DNA of 64,000 bases from Streptomyces sp. NBC_01571 (GTDB lineage Bacteria > Actinomycetota > Actinomycetes > Streptomycetales > Streptomycetaceae). The stretch is taken from positions 1,488,001-1,552,000 of the forward strand of contig NZ_JAPEPZ010000001.1 in the NCBI RefSeq assembly GCF_026339875.1, written 5' to 3'. The position numbers and the translations under genes are program-made. The notes beneath the pieces are model-generated. The model did no database searches, was not told where the DNA came from, and was given only the letters and a program-made list of their open reading frames with translations. The number at the start of each line of letters is the position of its first letter. Within the stretch, counting starts at the first letter, position 1. Shown piece by piece: positions 24,972-33,259 of this stretch.

Positions 24972-25678
24972 CGCTGCTCCCCCGCCCGGTCGTCCCGCAG
25001 GACGAAGCCCACGCCCCGTACGGTGTGGATGATCCGCGCGCGGTCCGAGGTCTCCAGTTTGCGGCGCAGGTAGCTGACGAAGGTGTCCACCGCGTCGGTG
25101 CGCACGTCGAAGTCGTATCCCCATACCCGGTCGAGGAGTTGGTCCCGGCTGAGTACGAGGCCGGCGTTGCGCGCGAGGACGTGCAGGAGCTCGAACTCGC
25201 GCCGGGTCAGGTCGACCGGCCGTCCGTCGAGGCTCACCCTGCGGGCGGCGGGGTCCATCAGCAGGCCGCCGACCCGTACGGTGTCGGTGTCGGTGTCGCG
25301 CGGCGGTCTGCGGCGCAGCAGTGCCTCCAGGCGCAGCACGAGCTCCTGCAACGCGAAGGGTTTGACCAGATAGTCGTCGCCGCCGGCCTGGAGACCCGCG
25401 ATGCGGTCGGCGGTCTCGTCGAGCGCGGAGAGCATCAGCACGGGTACGTCGTTGTTGTCGCCCCGCAGTGTCCTGCACACCTCGATGCCGTTGAGGTCCG
25501 GCATCGAGATGTCCAGCACGATCACGTCCGGTGGTCTCGTCCGGGCCACGGCCAGCGCCGGGAGGCCGCCGTCGGCCAGGTCCACGGTGAATCCGCCGAG
25601 CCGCAGTCCGCGCTCCAGCGAGCGGCGTATCGCCGCGTCGTCGTCGACGACCAGGACCCGGCCCCGGTCTGCGCTCAT
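24968..25678 (-). CDS. OmpR/PhoB-family response regulator
   Basis: The product is 236 residues. The receiver has VVDDDAA (11-17), phospho-acceptor Asp56 in VIVLDISMPDLNG, LSALDE and the conserved lysine in YLVKPFAL. The C-terminal winged helix carries LTRREFELLHVLARNAG and DTFVSYLRRKLE with IHTVRGVGFVL. ATG 25678 was chosen over one 25 codons earlier because the receiver starts directly after it and GGAGGGACAGTGGCG precedes it. It is first in a four-gene leftward operon with kinase, secreted protein and lipoprotein. Confidence 0.93.
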   Translation of the reverse strand: MSADRGRVLVVDDDAAIRRSLERGLRLGGFTVDLADGGLPALAVARTRPPDVIVLDISMPDLNGIEVCRTLRGDNNDVPVLMLSALDETADRIAGLQAGGDDYLVKPFALQELVLRLEALLRRRPPRDTDTDTVRVGGLLMDPAARRVSLDGRPVDLTRREFELLHVLARNAGLVLSRDQLLDRVWGYDFDVRTDAVDTFVSYLRRKLETSDRARIIHTVRGVGFVLRDDRAGEQR

Positions 25679-25993
25679 CGCCACTGTCCCTCCGCGCCGC
25701 TGTCCCTCCACGCCACGGACCCGGCCGTGTCGCCCGGATCCGCCGCCGCCCATCGTGCATCAGTCGCGGCGTTCCCGTTCCCGAGGGGTACCGACGGCTC
25801 CTCCCCGGCCGCCGTCCGGCCGGCTCGCCCGTATCCCCTTCCCGGGTGATGGCCCGCTCCCGCACCGGGTCCTTGATCGCTCCGCGCGCCGACTGTGGTG
25901 GAGTGGGCCGCACCGGCCCGGGCACCGTTGATCCGTGCTTCCGCGCACCGGCCCATTCGTGCGTCGGTGCGACCGTGCACCCCTGGAGGAGCC
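25679..25993. promoter_or_regulatory. Divergent promoter region of the two-component operon and lipid kinase
   Basis: These 315 bases separate leftward and rightward genes. No gene is seen. No clear operator stands out on reading, apart from CTGTCCCTCCGCGCCGCTG and CTGTCCCTCCACGCCACGG, a near-duplicate at about 25684 and 25703 just upstream of the regulator start. Confidence 0.4.
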
Positions 25994-27364
25994 ATGACCG
26001 AGGAGACGAGCGGCGCGGCCCGTGGCGGACAACGATGGGCTGCCAGAGCCGCGCTGGTCGCGGCCGTACTGGCGGTGCTGCTGCCGCTGGCCAAGGGCGG
26101 CCTGAGCGGCGTACTGCTGCTCGCGATCGCGCTCGTCGGCGTGGTCGTCACGGCGGCCGCGGCCTGGTGGACGCTGACCCGGCGCGGCCTGCTGCGCTGG
26201 GTGGCGGCGCTGCTGGCGGTGACCGCACCCGCCGCCGTCGTCACCCTGTTCGCGGTCTCCCTGCTGTGGGCGGTCCCGGTGTCCCTGCTGCTGTGGGCCG
26301 TGGCCGTCTGGAGCGGACGGTACGCGCTGCGCGGCGACCGTCCCCGCTCCCGGCCTGCCAGGGAACGCAGGACGGCGCCCCCGCGCCGCCCCTTCCTCAT
26401 CATGAACCCGCGGTCCGGGGGTGGGAAGGTGGCGAGGTTCGGCCTGGTGGAGAAAGCCGAACGGCTCGGCGCGCGGGTCGTCCTCCTCGACCCCGACGAA
26501 CAGCAGGACGTCACCGCGCTGGCGCGCGCGGCCGTCGCCGACGGTGCCGATCTGCTGGGCGTCGCGGGCGGCGACGGGACCCAGGCGCTCGTCGCGGCCG
26601 TCGCCGCCGAACACGGTCTGCCGTTCCTGGTCGTCTGCGCGGGTACCCGCAACCACTTCGCGATGGATCTCGGCCTCGACCGCGACGACCCCGCACGCTG
26701 CCTCGACGCGCTCACCAACGGCGTCGAGCTCCGGGTGGACCTCGGCTTCGCCGGAGGCCATCCGTTCGTCAACAACGCCTCCTTCGGCGCCTACGCGGCG
26801 GTCGTGCAGAGCCCGGCGTACCGCGACGACAAGGTCGGCACCATCCTGGAGCTGCTGCCCGAGCTGCTCACCCGCCGACGGGGTCCGCGGCTGACCGCCC
26901 GCACCGAAAGCGCGACCCTCGACGCCCCGCAGGCCGTGCTGGTGAGCAACAACCCCTACCGCACGAACGATCCGGCCGGGATCGGCCGCCGCGAGCGGCT
27001 CGACTCCGGGCTGCTCGGCGTTCTCGGGATCAAGGTCGACAGCGCGGCCGAGGCCGCGGCCCTGGTGCTGGACCGCACCGCGGAGGGACTCGCGGTCCTC
27101 ACCACCCGCGAGGTGGTCGTCGACGCGGACCAACCGGAGATCGAGGCCGGTGTCGACGGCGAGGCCATGATGCTGTCCGCCCCGGTCCACTGCCGCGTCG
27201 ACCCGGGCGCGCTGCGCGTCCGGGTCCCCCGGAGACGTCCCGGTGTGCCCGAGCCCCAACCGACGCTGAACTGGCGCCGGTTGGGGGAACTCGCGACGAC
27301 CGCGGGCCGGACGCCCGCCACCCGTCGGGCCGTTCACGGCGAGGAGACGGCCCGGCGCCCCTGA
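25994..27364 (+). CDS. Membrane-linked diacylglycerol/lipid kinase (YegS/DgkB type)
   Basis: The product is 456 residues. Three to four membrane helices occupy residues 16-107. A lipid-kinase domain starts at FLIMNPRSGGGK (134-145), with the nucleotide loop GGDGTQALV (192-200), a second motif AGTRNHFAMDLGL and the C-terminal beta-sandwich (VDGEAMML). These enzymes phosphorylate diacylglycerol, ceramide or similar lipids from ATP. The fusion of a kinase domain to N-terminal helices tethers it at the membrane. GGAGGAGCC precedes the ATG. No lipid-pathway gene is adjacent. Confidence 0.9.
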   Translation: MTEETSGAARGGQRWAARAALVAAVLAVLLPLAKGGLSGVLLLAIALVGVVVTAAAAWWTLTRRGLLRWVAALLAVTAPAAVVTLFAVSLLWAVPVSLLLWAVAVWSGRYALRGDRPRSRPARERRTAPPRRPFLIMNPRSGGGKVARFGLVEKAERLGARVVLLDPDEQQDVTALARAAVADGADLLGVAGGDGTQALVAAVAAEHGLPFLVVCAGTRNHFAMDLGLDRDDPARCLDALTNGVELRVDLGFAGGHPFVNNASFGAYAAVVQSPAYRDDKVGTILELLPELLTRRRGPRLTARTESATLDAPQAVLVSNNPYRTNDPAGIGRRERLDSGLLGVLGIKVDSAAEAAALVLDRTAEGLAVLTTREVVVDADQPEIEAGVDGEAMMLSAPVHCRVDPGALRVRVPRRRPGVPEPQPTLNWRRLGELATTAGRTPATRRAVHGEETARRP

Positions 27365-27749
27365 ATCCGGCGCCGCTGAATCCGGGCCCCTGAATACCGC
27401 CTCCCCCGCGCATCCGGGGGGGCCGGGCTCCCCGGTCGCACGCCCGCTTGCCGGGCAAGCCGAAAATCCGGAAGGCCGGACAGCCGGCTCCGCGAGCGAC
27501 CTCGGACCTCCCAGACAACCCCTTCTCCGTGCCGGTGAGCACTCCCGTCCGGTATGCGCCGAGAAGCCGGTGACGCGGAGTGCGGACAGGGTGCTGACCC
27601 GGTGCGGACCGGGCCCGGTGCGAGGACCCGGTCGAAGGCCGTGGTCCGCCCGGACCACAGCCTTCGTCATCGCTCCGGATGCCCGGGAAGCGGGCGGAGC
27701 GGCCGGCGCGCGCCCCCGCCCCGCCCCGCCCCGCCCCGTCCTACCGGTG
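27365..27749. other. Convergent 3' region with repeats
   Basis: No gene is seen in these 385 bases. A CTGAATCCGG(C/G) phrase is repeated three times just after the lipid-kinase stop (27362-27398). A short hairpin GCTTGCCGGGCAAGC lies near 27446. A G-tract array lies at 27713-27739. Confidence 0.5.
27713..27739 (-). repeat. GGGGC tandem array, G-quadruplex-capable
   Basis: The + strand reads CCCCGCCCCGCCCC and onward. On the minus strand this gives five consecutive GGGGC units, satisfying the four-G-tract rule for a quadruplex with one-base loops. It starts about 10 bases after the stop of the minus-strand lamin-tail gene, so its transcript would carry the motif in the 3' untranslated region. 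Confidence 0.55.
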
Positions 27750-29156
27750 TCAGGGGGTGCAGTTCAGAGTGCCGGAGCGCAGCGCGTGGCCCCCGTCGTT
27801 GGAGTCGTCGGACCACATGACCGGCTTGTGGCCGCCGACGCAGGCGGACTGGGGGGCGATGGCGAAGCCCTCGTTGTTGTAGTCGGCCATGCCGGTGGGG
27901 CGGTCGTAGGTGTGGGTGACGGCGAACGTGCCCTGGGCGTTGATGTCGAGGGTCGAGGTCCGGCCCTGGCAGGTGTCGTCGCAGGCCGCCCACAGGTGCC
28001 CGGTGGCGGGCTCGAACTCCAGGTCCATCACGCCGGGAAAGCCGCTGATGATGGTGGCGACGCGGGTGAATCCGCCGCCGGACTGGTTGAGGGCGTAGGC
28101 GTAGACGGTGCCGTTGTCCTCGACGCCGGCGAAGAAGAGACCGCTTCCGTGGCCCGGGTACCCGGCCGGGTCGTAGGCGGCGCCGGTGTGCTCGTCGCGG
28201 AATCCGTGCGCGGTCAGGAAGGTGTCCGGGATCCACGAGATGCCCTCGGGGCCGGCGTTGGCCGGGAGGGAGGGCAGGTCGGAGGTCAGGTTCCACTCCG
28301 CGGTCGCGTTCAGCGACGAGGCGGTGGAGGAGGCGTCGAAGCGCAGGATCTTCGGCAGGCTGGTGGAGCTCTTGCTGTTGTCGCGCTCGGTGACGACGAA
28401 CATGCCGTCAGGGGTGACGACCACGCCCTCGGCGTCGGGGTCGCCGCTGCCGCCGGCGTAGTGCAGAGCCTTACCGGATCCCCAGCCGCCGGCCGGGTCG
28501 GGGCTCCATGTCGCGCCGTTGGGCACGAGCCTGTACAGCTTGCCGGGACCGTTGTTCACCGCCCAGAGCACGCCCTCGAACTCGAACGACAGCCCGCTGA
28601 GGTTCTCCCCGAACACGTTCGAACCGTCCGCGACGGTGACCGCCGCGCCGCCCGGCCACGTGGTGTCACCCCCGCCGCCGCTGGTGCCGCAGGCGTTCGC
28701 CGCGCCCTTGGTCGGCGCGGTCGTGGTCGTGAACGCGCCGGTGCCGTCCGCGCACCGCCCGTACGTGGTACTGGCGTGGTCGGTCCAGGTGTAGGAGTCC
28801 ATCAGGGTGGAACCGTCCGTCTGGAACAGCCGCGCGGAGTCCGAACTGCCCAGCCCGTACGACGACTCGACGTCCAGCGCCAGGAACGCACCCGGAGCGA
28901 TCGACGTCTTCTTGCCGATCTTGTAGGAGTGGGAGTTGTCGTTGTCCTTGACGATCCATCCGGACACGTCGACCGCGGCGGACCCGGTGTTGACGAGTTC
29001 GACCCAGTCGCCGGGGCTGCCGCCGCTCGACTCGACCTCGTTGATCCGTACCGTGGACGGGTCCTGCGCCGAGGCCGGCGCACCCGACAGGCCGAGGGCG
29101 AGGAAGGTCAGGGCCGCGGCGGTGATGGGGGCTTGTCTACGCCAGTGCGTACGCAA
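27750..29156 (-). CDS. Secreted lamin-tail-domain protein with C-terminal beta-propeller-like region
   Basis: The product is 468 residues. Residues 1-30 are a signal peptide (LTFLALGLSGAPASA). A lamin-tail domain follows (VRINEVESSGGSPGDWVELVNTGS, GWIVKDND, LALDVESSYGLG; about 34-150). After a glycine linker (GTSGGGG) comes a region with repeating strands (LSFEFEGVLWAVNNGPGKLYRLV, EGVVVTPDGMFVVTERD, VMDLEFEPATGHLWAACDD) resembling esterase-like or SdiA-regulated propellers that often bind calcium. The start is a TTG at 29156 with AGAGGA nine bases before it; no ATG fits. Substrate unknown. Confidence 0.85.
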   Translation of the reverse strand: MRTHWRRQAPITAAALTFLALGLSGAPASAQDPSTVRINEVESSGGSPGDWVELVNTGSAAVDVSGWIVKDNDNSHSYKIGKKTSIAPGAFLALDVESSYGLGSSDSARLFQTDGSTLMDSYTWTDHASTTYGRCADGTGAFTTTTAPTKGAANACGTSGGGGDTTWPGGAAVTVADGSNVFGENLSGLSFEFEGVLWAVNNGPGKLYRLVPNGATWSPDPAGGWGSGKALHYAGGSGDPDAEGVVVTPDGMFVVTERDNSKSSTSLPKILRFDASSTASSLNATAEWNLTSDLPSLPANAGPEGISWIPDTFLTAHGFRDEHTGAAYDPAGYPGHGSGLFFAGVEDNGTVYAYALNQSGGGFTRVATIISGFPGVMDLEFEPATGHLWAACDDTCQGRTSTLDINAQGTFAVTHTYDRPTGMADYNNEGFAIAPQSACVGGHKPVMWSDDSNDGGHALRSGTLNCTP

Positions 29157-29609
29157 GGTGGCCGGTCCTCTTTTCAGGGGGTCGGGCAGACAAGGAGCGC
29201 GCTCACGCTCCCGGCGAAGCTTCGGGCACACCGACGACCAGGGTCTGAACACGCCGCGAACAGTGCGGGTAGACGCCGAACGGACTTGATCAACCGGTAC
29301 CCCTGCCGCCCGGCCGCGCCAAGGCGGCTCCCTTGGCGCCGAGTTGGGTACCTGCGTCGGCGCAGGAGCCTCCACACGCGTGCCGTCGCCTACGCCAGGC
29401 TCGAGCGGACGGCGAACGACCTGCGTAGGAACCGTGCACTCCGCGGATGAGGGCCCGGGACACCCGCCGCTGGTCACTTTCCGCGTTCAACTGGCGTGTC
29501 TCCAGGACCGCACAAAGCGGGCCAGCCACGGCTGGCAGAAGCGGCTACCACTCCTCGCTAGCTCCTCCGCGACGATGGCTTCCCGCAACTCTCCCCACTG
29601 GAGCCGCAC
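29157..29609. other. Intergenic region upstream of the lamin-tail gene
   Basis: No complete gene is seen in these 453 bases. Near 29327-29362 lies a broken inverted repeat (CTTGGCGCCGAG, then CTGCGTCGGCGCAGG). The region between here and 29950 looks like eroded coding DNA, as the fragment at 29610 suggests. Confidence 0.4.
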
Positions 29610-29771
29610 ATGGCACACGCGGTCGAGGCGACGGCCAAGGCGGGCACGGTCGGGAACCTCACCGCGAAGATCGTCGGCGGCAGCTCCTTCAAGGTGGAGG
29701 GGAGCGCGTCCGACGACATGTCGGTGGTCACCAACAGGACGGCGACATGCGCGACCGTCTCGGGCAAGTAG
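29610..29771 (+). CDS. Short coding fragment, 53 residues, possible gene remnant
   Basis: From ATG 29610 to TAG 29771 nearly every codon ends in G or C (GCA and ACA are the exceptions), the pattern of real Streptomyces genes. The product reads AHAVEATAKAGTVGNLTAK then GSSFKVEGSASDDMSVVTN and ends ATCATVSGK, like the beta-stranded C-terminus of a secreted protein. There is no ribosome-binding site, and an in-frame TAG lies 17 codons upstream. It is either a tiny gene or the surviving end of a larger one. The remaining bases to 29950 hold nothing recognisable. Confidence 0.35.
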   Translation: MAHAVEATAKAGTVGNLTAKIVGGSSFKVEGSASDDMSVVTNRTATCATVSGK

Positions 29772-29950
29772 CCGTCCGCGTGGGCCCGTTCGGCGCCCCC
29801 GTACGTGCGCCGTCCGAGGGGGCGTCCGAGGCGGGGCCCGACGCCCGCGCCAGGTCGGCACGGGCGTCGCGCAGGTCGTCCCGGGCCAGCCGCTTCGGCG
29901 GCCCCCTTCAGGCCGCCGGACGGCAGCCGTGCGCGAGTCCTCCCGGCCCC

Positions 29951-31819
29951 TTACGCGGGCCGCGCGGCACTGTGGATGGCGGCCTGTCCGGCGTAGAAGA
30001 TCGACTCTTCGCGTATGTACGCCCCCGGGCTCGGCGCGTGGATCATCATGCTGTTGCCGACGTAGAGGCCGACATGGCTGACGTCGCCGTAGAAGAAGAT
30101 CAGGTCGCCGACGCGGAGGTCGGTGAGCGGGATCGCCGTGGTGGCCGTCGCCTGGTGGCGCGCGGTACGCGGGAGTGCGACCCCGGCCATCATCCACGCG
30201 GCCCGGGTGAGGCCCGCGCAGTCGTAGGAACCCGGCCCGGCCGCGCCCCAGACGCACGGCCTGCCGATCTGCGCACGGGCGAAGGCCAGCGCCTTGGCTG
30301 CCTTCATGTCGTACCCCGATCCGGACGTGTCGCCGCCGGCCATGACCGTGCCCGCGGTGGTGGGCGCCGCCGAGGTGACGGGCGCGGCCGGGACGAAGGA
30401 CGCGTCGGGAGCGACGGACGGGGCGAACGGCGCCGACACGACCGACGGGGCAGGGGCAACGGTCATGGCCGGGCCGTAGGCCGTCTCCGAGGCGACGGGC
30501 ACCTCCGGAGCGAAGAGCGGGTCCGGGGCTCGGAACGGCTCCGGGACCTGGAGCTGGTCGGGGGCGTAGACCATGTCCTGGGCGTAGGACAGCTCCGGAG
30601 CGTAGGGCGTACCCGGGGCGAACGCCGTGTCCGAGGTGAACGTCATACCCGCGGCCGACGCGGCGTCCGAGGCGAACGCCGTGTCCGACGCGAACGTCAT
30701 ACCCACGGCCGACGCGGCGTCCGAGGCGAACGCCGTGTCCGACGCGAACGTCATACCCACGGCCGACGCAGCATCCGAGCCGAACGCCGTGCCCGACGCG
30801 AACGTCATACCCACGGCCGACGCAGCATCCGAGCCGAACGCCGTGCCGGGGGCGAACGTCATGTCCGAGGTGAGGGGCATGCCCGTACCGAGGGACGCGT
30901 CCGTACCGGCGGGTGCGCCCATGCCCGCATGTGCGGCCGTGTCCACGGGTGCGCCCATGGCCAGGCCGGCCGACTGCCGACGCCGCCACTGCTCCTCGGC
31001 CTCGCGGCGGGTCTGTTCCTCCGGGGCGGCCCAGACCTCCGGAGCCGGCCGCGCCTCGATCGCCGCGATCGGGGCGCTCCGCTGCTGGACGACGTGACGG
31101 GACAGCAGTTCCCGGGCGAGTGCGAGCTTGCGCCGGTTCTGCTCCTTGCGGTTCTTCAACGAGGAGTGGCCGGACTCCGCGGCCGGCGCGGGCAGGGCCA
31201 TGACGGCCTCCTGTCGCGCCCCGGTCCCGGCCGGCAGCGCCGCGACGGCCCTCCCGGAGGACAGCTCCGGCACAGGCCCGGCCGCCGGTCCGGCGGTCAA
31301 CTCGGCCACGGGGCCCGCTCCCGGTCCGGCGGTCAGCTCCGGCACGGGGCGCCCCGCGGTCTCCAGGGCGCGAGCGGAGGGTCCGCCCTCCAGGCGCTTC
31401 ACGGGAGGCGTGGGACGCGCTTCGGCCGCGCGTTTCGGCATTCTGTCGGCCGGCAGCCTCGCCGGCACGGTCGGGCCCAACTGGGCACGTCCCACGTCGA
31501 ACCAGGGCCGGGAGACGTCGTCGAGGGCGGCGTCGGTCCCCCTGCGCCCGTTGTCCCGGGCCGGGTTGACGCGCTTACGCGAACCGGAGGTCATCGCGCG
31601 GGTCGCGTTGTAGTTCCCGGTGGCTGTCTCGGCCCGGTCGTAGAGGGAGCTGATGCGCTGCTGGACCTCTTCGCGGCTCGGACCGTCGTCTCCGCCGAGC
31701 GACGCGGAGTTGGGGCTCTGCGAGAGGTCCGCCGAGGAGCGGGCCACCGTCGCGGGTGCGGAGCGGGGCATGCCGGGGAGGCTGCTGCCTCCAGGGCCCG
31801 GGGTGCGTTCCGGCGCCAT
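29951..31819 (-). CDS. NlpC/P60 peptidase with long repetitive disordered region
   Basis: The product is 622 residues. The C-terminal 120 residues are an NlpC/P60 cysteine peptidase: Cys534 in GSYDCAGLTRAAW, His582 in GDVSHVGLYVG and His594 in MMIHAPSPG. Such enzymes cut peptide stems of peptidoglycan. The first 500 residues are low-complexity: a basic region (SLKNRKEQNRRKLALARELL), a 14-residue ELTAGP(G/A)AGPV repeat near 165-195, and five copies of an 18-residue unit. No signal peptide is visible, unusual for a wall enzyme. GGAAGGAG precedes the ATG. A c-di-AMP riboswitch controls it. Confidence 0.88.
   Translation of the reverse strand: MAPERTPGPGGSSLPGMPRSAPATVARSSADLSQSPNSASLGGDDGPSREEVQQRISSLYDRAETATGNYNATRAMTSGSRKRVNPARDNGRRGTDAALDDVSRPWFDVGRAQLGPTVPARLPADRMPKRAAEARPTPPVKRLEGGPSARALETAGRPVPELTAGPGAGPVAELTAGPAAGPVPELSSGRAVAALPAGTGARQEAVMALPAPAAESGHSSLKNRKEQNRRKLALARELLSRHVVQQRSAPIAAIEARPAPEVWAAPEEQTRREAEEQWRRRQSAGLAMGAPVDTAAHAGMGAPAGTDASLGTGMPLTSDMTFAPGTAFGSDAASAVGMTFASGTAFGSDAASAVGMTFASDTAFASDAASAVGMTFASDTAFASDAASAAGMTFTSDTAFAPGTPYAPELSYAQDMVYAPDQLQVPEPFRAPDPLFAPEVPVASETAYGPAMTVAPAPSVVSAPFAPSVAPDASFVPAAPVTSAAPTTAGTVMAGGDTSGSGYDMKAAKALAFARAQIGRPCVWGAAGPGSYDCAGLTRAAWMMAGVALPRTARHQATATTAIPLTDLRVGDLIFFYGDVSHVGLYVGNSMMIHAPSPGAYIREESIFYAGQAAIHSAARPA
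30618..30866 (-). repeat. 54-bp in-frame tandem repeat inside the NlpC/P60 gene
   Basis: Units begin at 30618, 30672, 30726, 30780 and 30834, an exact 54-bp period. Each encodes 18 residues close to GMTFASDTAFASDAASAV. Middle copies are nearly identical and outer copies have diverged, the usual sign of unequal exchange. Copy-number change would keep the frame and only alter linker length. Confidence 0.9.
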
Positions 31820-31842
31820 GGCAGACGTACTCCTTCCGTGCT

Positions 31843-32010
31843 CCGCCTACCGAGTTAGCTGTCGGGTTCGGGCGGACGGATCCGGAAGGTATGCCCTACG
31901 GCCTCTGCCCGGTCGGGCAGTTGGGCCGATTCACCCCAGGGTTCGGTTGGGTCCCCGGCTCCGGTGGCCAGGAGGCCGCACCGGATTAGGCGGAGGCCAA
32001 GCGACCCGGC
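31843..32010 (-). ncRNA. c-di-AMP riboswitch (ydaO-yuaA type)
   Basis: Read on the minus strand, the leader of the NlpC/P60 gene has the conserved blocks of the ydaO family in order: a 5' arm around CGCCTAATCCGG, GAGCCGGGGACCCAA, CTGGGGTGAATC, a variable arm ending TAGGGCATACCTT, then CCGAACCCGACAGCTAACTC and GGTAGGCG. The element ends about 25 bases before the start codon. In Streptomyces this riboswitch class typically lies before cell-wall hydrolase genes and turns expression off when c-di-AMP is high. Edges are approximate. Confidence 0.92.
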
Positions 32011-32161
32011 GAGGTTCGCCGGAGGAAGTCGTGTGGCCTGTCGCCAACTTAGCCAACTTGTGTGCCTCACGTGAAGATTGAAGTGCGAAGTGTCCGATAT
32101 GTATTTGTGACCTTCGTCGTACTCCCGATCTCGGGTGAGTCCGCTCACCGCGGCGCCCGTG

Positions 32162-33127
32162 TCAGCGCAGTTGCGCCCGTGGCTCCTCGGCGCGATACGC
32201 CGGATCCGACGGGTCCGCCAGGGCCGGTGACTCCGCCACGGCCGGCGCTTCCGCCACGGACGCTGGGACCGGGGGCTCGAACTGGTCCGATCCGCCGGTC
32301 GGTCGATCGGCCGCTCGGCGCGACTGGAGCAGGACCGTCAGGGCCCGCACGGGTCTTCGCCAGCTCCCGTGCAGCAGTCCCAGGACGATCGCGGCGGCCA
32401 CGGCGATCAGGTGCTCCCGACCTGCCAGATTGGGTTTGACGATCGACTCCCACACCATCGAGCCACCGGTGAGCGCGAACACCACGGGCGCCCGTCGGAC
32501 GACCGCGAGATAGGTGAACAGGCCCACCACCGCGGCGGACGGGCCGGTGTCCAGCACCTGCCCGATCTCGGGGGGCAGCCCAAGGCCCCACCAGCCCGGG
32601 CCCATCGCGATCATCACGCGGACGGTGAGGGTGCCCGCCAGCGTGGTGACGTACGCGATGGCCAGGGTCCGCGCCCGGCCGAGGGCGAGTTCGGCGAGGG
32701 CGAACGCGAGGAACAGCTGAGTGATGCCCGCCCACACCGGAAGGTCGAGGGCGGGCACGTACAGCGACACGGGAGTACGCAGCAGAGCCAGCGGCAGGGG
32801 CAGGGACGCCTTGACACCGCCGGTCAGCCGCACCACCGTGGCGCCGGCCGGGTGCTGGGCGATCGCGTGGAAGAAGATGACCCCGAAGGCGGCCACGAAG
32901 GCCAGCACGAGTCCGGACAGTCCGCGGCGCAGGAGTTGCCGGAACGGTTCGACGACCATGCCGTGCCACTCGCCGCGCAGGGTGCGTCCGACGAACGACA
33001 CGATCCGGTACAGCGTGCCGCCCGGTCGCCCGCGCGCGTCGTCACCCGCGGCGGACGGCGGTGGGCCGTCGCCGGGTCCCGCCGTCCGTCCATGACCGTT
33101 GCCGACATCGCCGCGACGCTCTTCCAC
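32162..33127 (-). CDS. Rhomboid-like multi-pass membrane protein
   Basis: The product is about 321 residues with six or seven membrane helices between residues 60 and 250. The order and spacing recall rhomboid proteases: DTGPSAAVVGLFTYL near the catalytic-serine helix and NLAGREHLIAVAAAIVLGLL near the histidine helix. The classical GxSG is here GPSA, so activity is uncertain. The C-terminal 60 residues are Ala/Pro/Glu-rich and disordered. The GTG start at 33127 is a best guess; a TTG four codons upstream follows GGGGGGAGAGGG. The function is unknown. Confidence 0.6.
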   Translation of the reverse strand: MEERRGDVGNGHGRTAGPGDGPPPSAAGDDARGRPGGTLYRIVSFVGRTLRGEWHGMVVEPFRQLLRRGLSGLVLAFVAAFGVIFFHAIAQHPAGATVVRLTGGVKASLPLPLALLRTPVSLYVPALDLPVWAGITQLFLAFALAELALGRARTLAIAYVTTLAGTLTVRVMIAMGPGWWGLGLPPEIGQVLDTGPSAAVVGLFTYLAVVRRAPVVFALTGGSMVWESIVKPNLAGREHLIAVAAAIVLGLLHGSWRRPVRALTVLLQSRRAADRPTGGSDQFEPPVPASVAEAPAVAESPALADPSDPAYRAEEPRAQLR

Positions 33128-33259
33128 CGCCCTAAGCAATGCCCTCTCCCCCCACCACCCGCAGGACGTCTCCCCGTATAGAGGGACGAGATCTTCATTA
33201 GGTTGACTCCGGCCGCGCCCTCTCCCTGTCGCGGGCCCGGCCCCCACGGCCCGTGCGCC

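Noticed and set aside
26956..27321. Possible small minus-strand gene within the lipid kinase
   Set aside because: It lies wholly antisense to the kinase beta-sandwich domain and has no independent support.
25760..27670. A 636-codon minus-strand frame opposite the lipid kinase
   Set aside because: It is a shadow of a gene with intact kinase motifs, with composition typical of antisense frames.
30618..30866. CRISPR-like array
   Set aside because: Repeats are directly adjacent, 54 bp long, in frame and inside a coding gene, with no unique spacers and no cas genes.
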